Below are positions 50,061 through 53,179 of a DNA stretch of 53,179 bases, in pieces. Source of the DNA: Stenotrophomonas sp. UBA2124 (GTDB taxonomy: Bacteria; Pseudomonadota; Gammaproteobacteria; Xanthomonadales; Xanthomonadaceae). Each line of letters starts with the position of its first letter. Within the stretch, counting starts at the first letter, position 1. Under the pieces are notes generated by a model. The model was given only the letters and a program-made list of their open reading frames with translations, searched no databases and was not told where the DNA came from. The position numbers and the translations under genes were made by a program. The stretch is taken from positions 1 through 53,179 of the forward strand of contig DCXY01000005.1 in the NCBI GenBank assembly GCA_002329155.1. Reading direction: 5' to 3'.

Positions 50061-53000
50061 GTGCCAGCCATTCATTGGCGTGGGCCTTCAATCTGGTCAG
50101 GCATCATGGCACTGGTACTGGGCCTGCTGCCTGCCGTGGCATCAGCCTGGAGTGCCGACAGCAGCGCGCAGGTCGCCACTCCCAAACCACTGAGCCAGTA
50201 CGCCCGCGATTACTGGACAGTCATGGACGGCCTGCCGCAGCTGGGCACCAATGCCGTGGCCCAGGACATGGACGGCTACATCTGGTTCGGCACCCTGGGC
50301 GGCCTCAGCCGCTTCGATGGCGACAGCTTCCGCAACTACTACACCTCCAATACTCCGGCGCTGCGCTCCCAGCAGATCACCGCACTGCTGCCCGACAGCA
50401 AGGGCCGGTTGTGGATAGGCACCGCCCATGGGCTCACCCTGCATGACAACCATGGCTTTTCTGCAGCCAAGGTGCAGGGCGAAGCGACACTCAACCAGCC
50501 GACGAACGTGCAGGCGCTGGCACTGGATGGCGGCGGCCGGTTGCTGATCGGCAGCCGCAGGGGCCTGTATGTGCACGAGGACGGCAAGGGTACGCGCCTG
50601 CTCAATGCGATCGGCCCGGTAACCGCCATCGCTGCCAGCCAGGGCAGCGTCTGGGCCGGCGGTGACGGCATGGTCTACCAGCTCGATGGCGAAACGGCCA
50701 CGCCCTACCCCCTGCCCGGTGGCAAGGGCGAGCGGCTGGTCTCGCTGACCAACGTCGCCGATCAGCTGTGGGCAGCCACCATGAGCGGGCTGTACCGGCT
50801 GGAGGGCCGGCACTGGCAGGCACTGCCCGACCCACGCCTGCAGGGCGAACGCTACCGGCGCGGCTTCAAGGGCGAACATGATGCGCTGTGGGTCATCGAA
50901 TCCTCGCGCCTGATGCGTCTGGAGAACGGCCAGGTGGTCGAGGACATCATGCTCGACCCCGAGTTTCCGCATGCGGCCGAGGCACTGGTCGACCGCGATG
51001 GCAATCTGTGGCTGACCAGCGCCAATGTCGGCGTGATGCGCCTGTGGCAAGGCGTGGCCTGGCATTACCCGTTGAAGGATGCGCCGGCATCGCCGCTGGT
51101 ATGGACCACCGCGCGCCTGCCCGACGGCAGCATTCTTTCCGGTGGCGCGCAGGGGCTGAACGTTGCCCGCGACGGCCTGCTCCAGCCGTATCTGCACGAT
51201 GCACAGCTGGCCACCGTCTACACCCTGATGGTCGAAGACGAGCTGATCTGGGCGGGCACCACCTCCGGCGTGGTGCTGTACCGCAACCGGCAGCGCGTGC
51301 CCATGCCCGCGCTGGACGCGCTGCAGGGCACCCGCATCACCGGCCTGCTGCGCAACCCCGACGACGGCAACCTGTGGATCAGCGCCGACAGCGGCGTGTA
51401 CCGGCTCGACCGTGCCAACACCCTGCATGCCCTGCCGCTGCCGCCGCAGGTGGACGAGCCCATCATGCGCGTGCTGCTGCGCCGGCATGACGGGCAGTTG
51501 CTGGTGGGGGGTGAAAGCGGCCTGTACCGCATCCAGGGCGACCAGCTGCAGCGCCTCCAGATGCCGGTGAGCGACCCGGCGGTCCTTGCACTGCATGAAT
51601 TGCCCTCGGGCGAGCTGCTGGTGGGCACGCGCTCGCAGGAAGGCCTGAGCGTGTTCGCCAATGACCAGTGGAGCAATGTGGACAGCCGCCAGGGCCTGCC
51701 CGCGCACCATGTGCCGTATGCGATCGTCAATGACGACGTGGGCAATGTACTGGTCAGCGGCTACCAGGGCGTATACCGGATAAGGGAAGGCGACCTGCTT
51801 GAAGCGGCACGCGACCGCTCCGTGGTGATCCGCTCGCAGGTGCTGCTGGCCCAGAACAACCGCATCCGGCCCGGCCAGGTGGCCACCTGCTGCAACGGGG
51901 GCGGCCTGGGCCGTGCGCTGATCGACCAGGGCAAGTTGTGGGTACCCGCTTCCGACGGACTGTTCCGCATCAACACCCGCATCGACACCGGCGCGCCCAT
52001 CCCGCCCACCACGGTGATCGAGCGGGTGCGCGCCGGTGATCAATGGCGCACTCTGGACGGCAACGACTGGGTGCTGCCGGCCAAGGCCCGCAACCTGCGC
52101 ATCGAGTTCAACGTGCTCGGCTTCAACCCCATGCACATGGTGCGCGCGCGTTACCGGCTGGTGGGCTGGGACGAGCACTGGAGTGAAACCGACGCGGCCA
52201 GCGTACGCGCCGTGCAGTACACCAACCTGCCACCGGGCTTCTATACCTTCGAGGTGATTGGTTCGTGGGATGGGCGCCCGCCGGAATCCAGCAGCCGCCA
52301 GTCGTTCGAGATCAGGCCGTATTTCCACGAAACCACCGCCTTCAAACTGCTGGTGGTGGTAGGCCTGCTGCTGCTTGGTGCGCTGCTGGCCGCCGGCATC
52401 TCGCGCTGGAAGAAGCACCGCCGTGCCGCGCTGGAAAAGCTGGTGCATGACCGCACCATCGCGTTGAACGATGCCAACCGCGAGCTGGATTCGATCAGCC
52501 GCACCGATGAGCTCACCGGCCTGTACAACCGCCGCCACGTCACCGAGCAGATCCCGCGCGATCTGGCCGCCCTGCCCAGCGGCCGCCAGAATGCGGGCGA
52601 CTGCACGCTGTTCGCCTTGATCGACATTGACCATTTCAAGACCGTCAACGACCGCCATGGCCACGACAGCGGCGACAAGGTGCTGGTGGAGGTCGCGCGC
52701 CGGCTGTCGGCGCAGATGCGCTCGGGTGATTACATCGCACGCTGGGGCGGCGAGGAATTCCTGGCGGTGCTGCGCGGCCATACCCGTGGCAGGCATGCAG
52801 CCGTGGCCAACCGGCTGCTGGAATGCATACGCCGCGAGCCTTTCGTGATCGACGGCAAGCCACGGCCGATCACCATCTCCATCGGCCTGGCCGAAGTGCC
52901 GGTATTCGCCGATGCGCCGGAGGTCTGGAACTGGGAGCAGAGCCTGTGGCTGGCCGACATGGCCATGTACGGCGCCAAGCGCGCCGGCCGCAATGGCTGG

Positions 53001-53135
53001 GCCATCTACCAGCCGGTATCGCCGGACATCAAGCCCGCACGCGACGCCTCACCGCGCCTGCTGATCGCCCGCAACGACCTGGTGCTGCTGCACTCCGAGC
53101 GCCCGCAACCAGAACCGGACCAGGGTGTGGTGTAG
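50061..53135 (+). CDS. Propeller-sensor diguanylate cyclase
   Basis: 1024 residues. Signal peptide (MALVLGLLPAVASA at residues 16-29), two-component-regulator propeller repeats (GYIWFGTLGGLSRFDG, LWIGTAHGLTLHD) to about residue 650, a Y_Y_Y domain (about 690-755), one membrane helix (760-782), a short coiled linker and a GGDEF domain. Active-site loop GGEEF (896-900), DELTGLYNRR upstream, and an RxxD product-inhibition site (RSGD 887-890) five residues before it, so it should make cyclic di-GMP with feedback control. GTG at 50061 is chosen for AGGGGAA upstream; reading back to 49866 gives no credible protein. The sensor half resembles the two hybrid kinases, with a different output. Confidence 0.92.
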   Translation: MPAIHWRGPSIWSGIMALVLGLLPAVASAWSADSSAQVATPKPLSQYARDYWTVMDGLPQLGTNAVAQDMDGYIWFGTLGGLSRFDGDSFRNYYTSNTPALRSQQITALLPDSKGRLWIGTAHGLTLHDNHGFSAAKVQGEATLNQPTNVQALALDGGGRLLIGSRRGLYVHEDGKGTRLLNAIGPVTAIAASQGSVWAGGDGMVYQLDGETATPYPLPGGKGERLVSLTNVADQLWAATMSGLYRLEGRHWQALPDPRLQGERYRRGFKGEHDALWVIESSRLMRLENGQVVEDIMLDPEFPHAAEALVDRDGNLWLTSANVGVMRLWQGVAWHYPLKDAPASPLVWTTARLPDGSILSGGAQGLNVARDGLLQPYLHDAQLATVYTLMVEDELIWAGTTSGVVLYRNRQRVPMPALDALQGTRITGLLRNPDDGNLWISADSGVYRLDRANTLHALPLPPQVDEPIMRVLLRRHDGQLLVGGESGLYRIQGDQLQRLQMPVSDPAVLALHELPSGELLVGTRSQEGLSVFANDQWSNVDSRQGLPAHHVPYAIVNDDVGNVLVSGYQGVYRIREGDLLEAARDRSVVIRSQVLLAQNNRIRPGQVATCCNGGGLGRALIDQGKLWVPASDGLFRINTRIDTGAPIPPTTVIERVRAGDQWRTLDGNDWVLPAKARNLRIEFNVLGFNPMHMVRARYRLVGWDEHWSETDAASVRAVQYTNLPPGFYTFEVIGSWDGRPPESSSRQSFEIRPYFHETTAFKLLVVVGLLLLGALLAAGISRWKKHRRAALEKLVHDRTIALNDANRELDSISRTDELTGLYNRRHVTEQIPRDLAALPSGRQNAGDCTLFALIDIDHFKTVNDRHGHDSGDKVLVEVARRLSAQMRSGDYIARWGGEEFLAVLRGHTRGRHAAVANRLLECIRREPFVIDGKPRPITISIGLAEVPVFADAPEVWNWEQSLWLADMAMYGAKRAGRNGWAIYQPVSPDIKPARDASPRLLIARNDLVLLHSERPQPEPDQGVV

Positions 53136-53161
53136 CGGCGGGGAACGGGAAGCGGGGAAAC

Positions 53162-53179
53162 CGTAGCCCGGGTAAGCGC
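53162..53179. repeat. Start of a REP-like sequence at the window edge
   Basis: GTAGCCCGGGTAAGCGC, beginning at 53163, is the opening of a common proteobacterial repeat motif. It differs from the CCCCTCTCCC family, and the window ends before any second arm. Confidence 0.35.

Noticed and set aside
50142..52796. 884-codon open frame opposite the GGDEF protein
   Set aside because: Antisense shadow without recognisable motifs.

Overview
The window is about 53 kb of dense, GC-rich gammaproteobacterial chromosome. Gene content and codon use point to the Xanthomonadaceae, most likely Stenotrophomonas or a close relative. Supporting signs are the alpha-2-macroglobulin/pbpC pair, the aroK-aroB-hemE neighbourhood, a prp cluster of the acnD/prpF type, several very large periplasmic-propeller sensors, and many CCCCTCTCCC palindromic repeats between genes. 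The assignment rests on pattern recognition, not on a search. I saw no rRNA, tRNA, CRISPR array, prophage or insertion sequence.

Layout. 1-6.5 kb (minus): pbpC (3' end outside the window) and its alpha-2-macroglobulin partner. 6.8-7.8 kb: an outer-membrane barrel. 7.8-14.6 kb (minus): a respiratory operon with CcoN-like and CcoO-like oxidase subunits, a membrane-anchored triheme cytochrome c, a TsdA-like diheme cytochrome c and a copper P-type ATPase. 15-23.5 kb: the 2-methylcitrate (propionate) pathway prpB-prpC-acnD-prpF, with a DUF559 nuclease-like gene lodged between acnD and prpF, and a divergent helix-turn-helix/citrate-synthase fusion as probable regulator. 23.6-26.7 kb: a cytosolic BtuF-like protein, a NIF3/PII-like protein, pdxH, a P-loop kinase and a DUF4282 membrane protein. 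26.7-27.5 kb: gene remnants. 27.5-31.1 kb: dodecin, aroK, aroB, a WGR-domain protein and hemE.

31.4-34.7 kb is the most unusual segment. It is a tightly packed five-gene operon encoding an ABC-type ATPase fused to a dual-specificity phosphatase, a roadblock-like protein, a degenerate receiver/helix-turn-helix protein, a small GTPase of the COG2229 type, and a second roadblock-like protein. The roadblock/HTH/GTPase part resembles the Streptomyces 'conservon' (CvnB/CvnC/CvnD), but the membrane histidine kinase is absent and a cytosolic ATPase-phosphatase stands first. A CRP/Clp-like palindrome lies upstream.

34.8-53.1 kb: a secreted protein of unknown function, a DHA2-family exporter, two tandem paralogous hybrid histidine kinases with periplasmic propellers, a YceI-cytochrome b561-YceI cluster, a glutaredoxin-like protein, sdaA, a membrane-anchored ClpP-fold protein, a RarD-type transporter, and a third propeller sensor ending in a diguanylate cyclase domain. 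The last bases begin a different repeat-like sequence.
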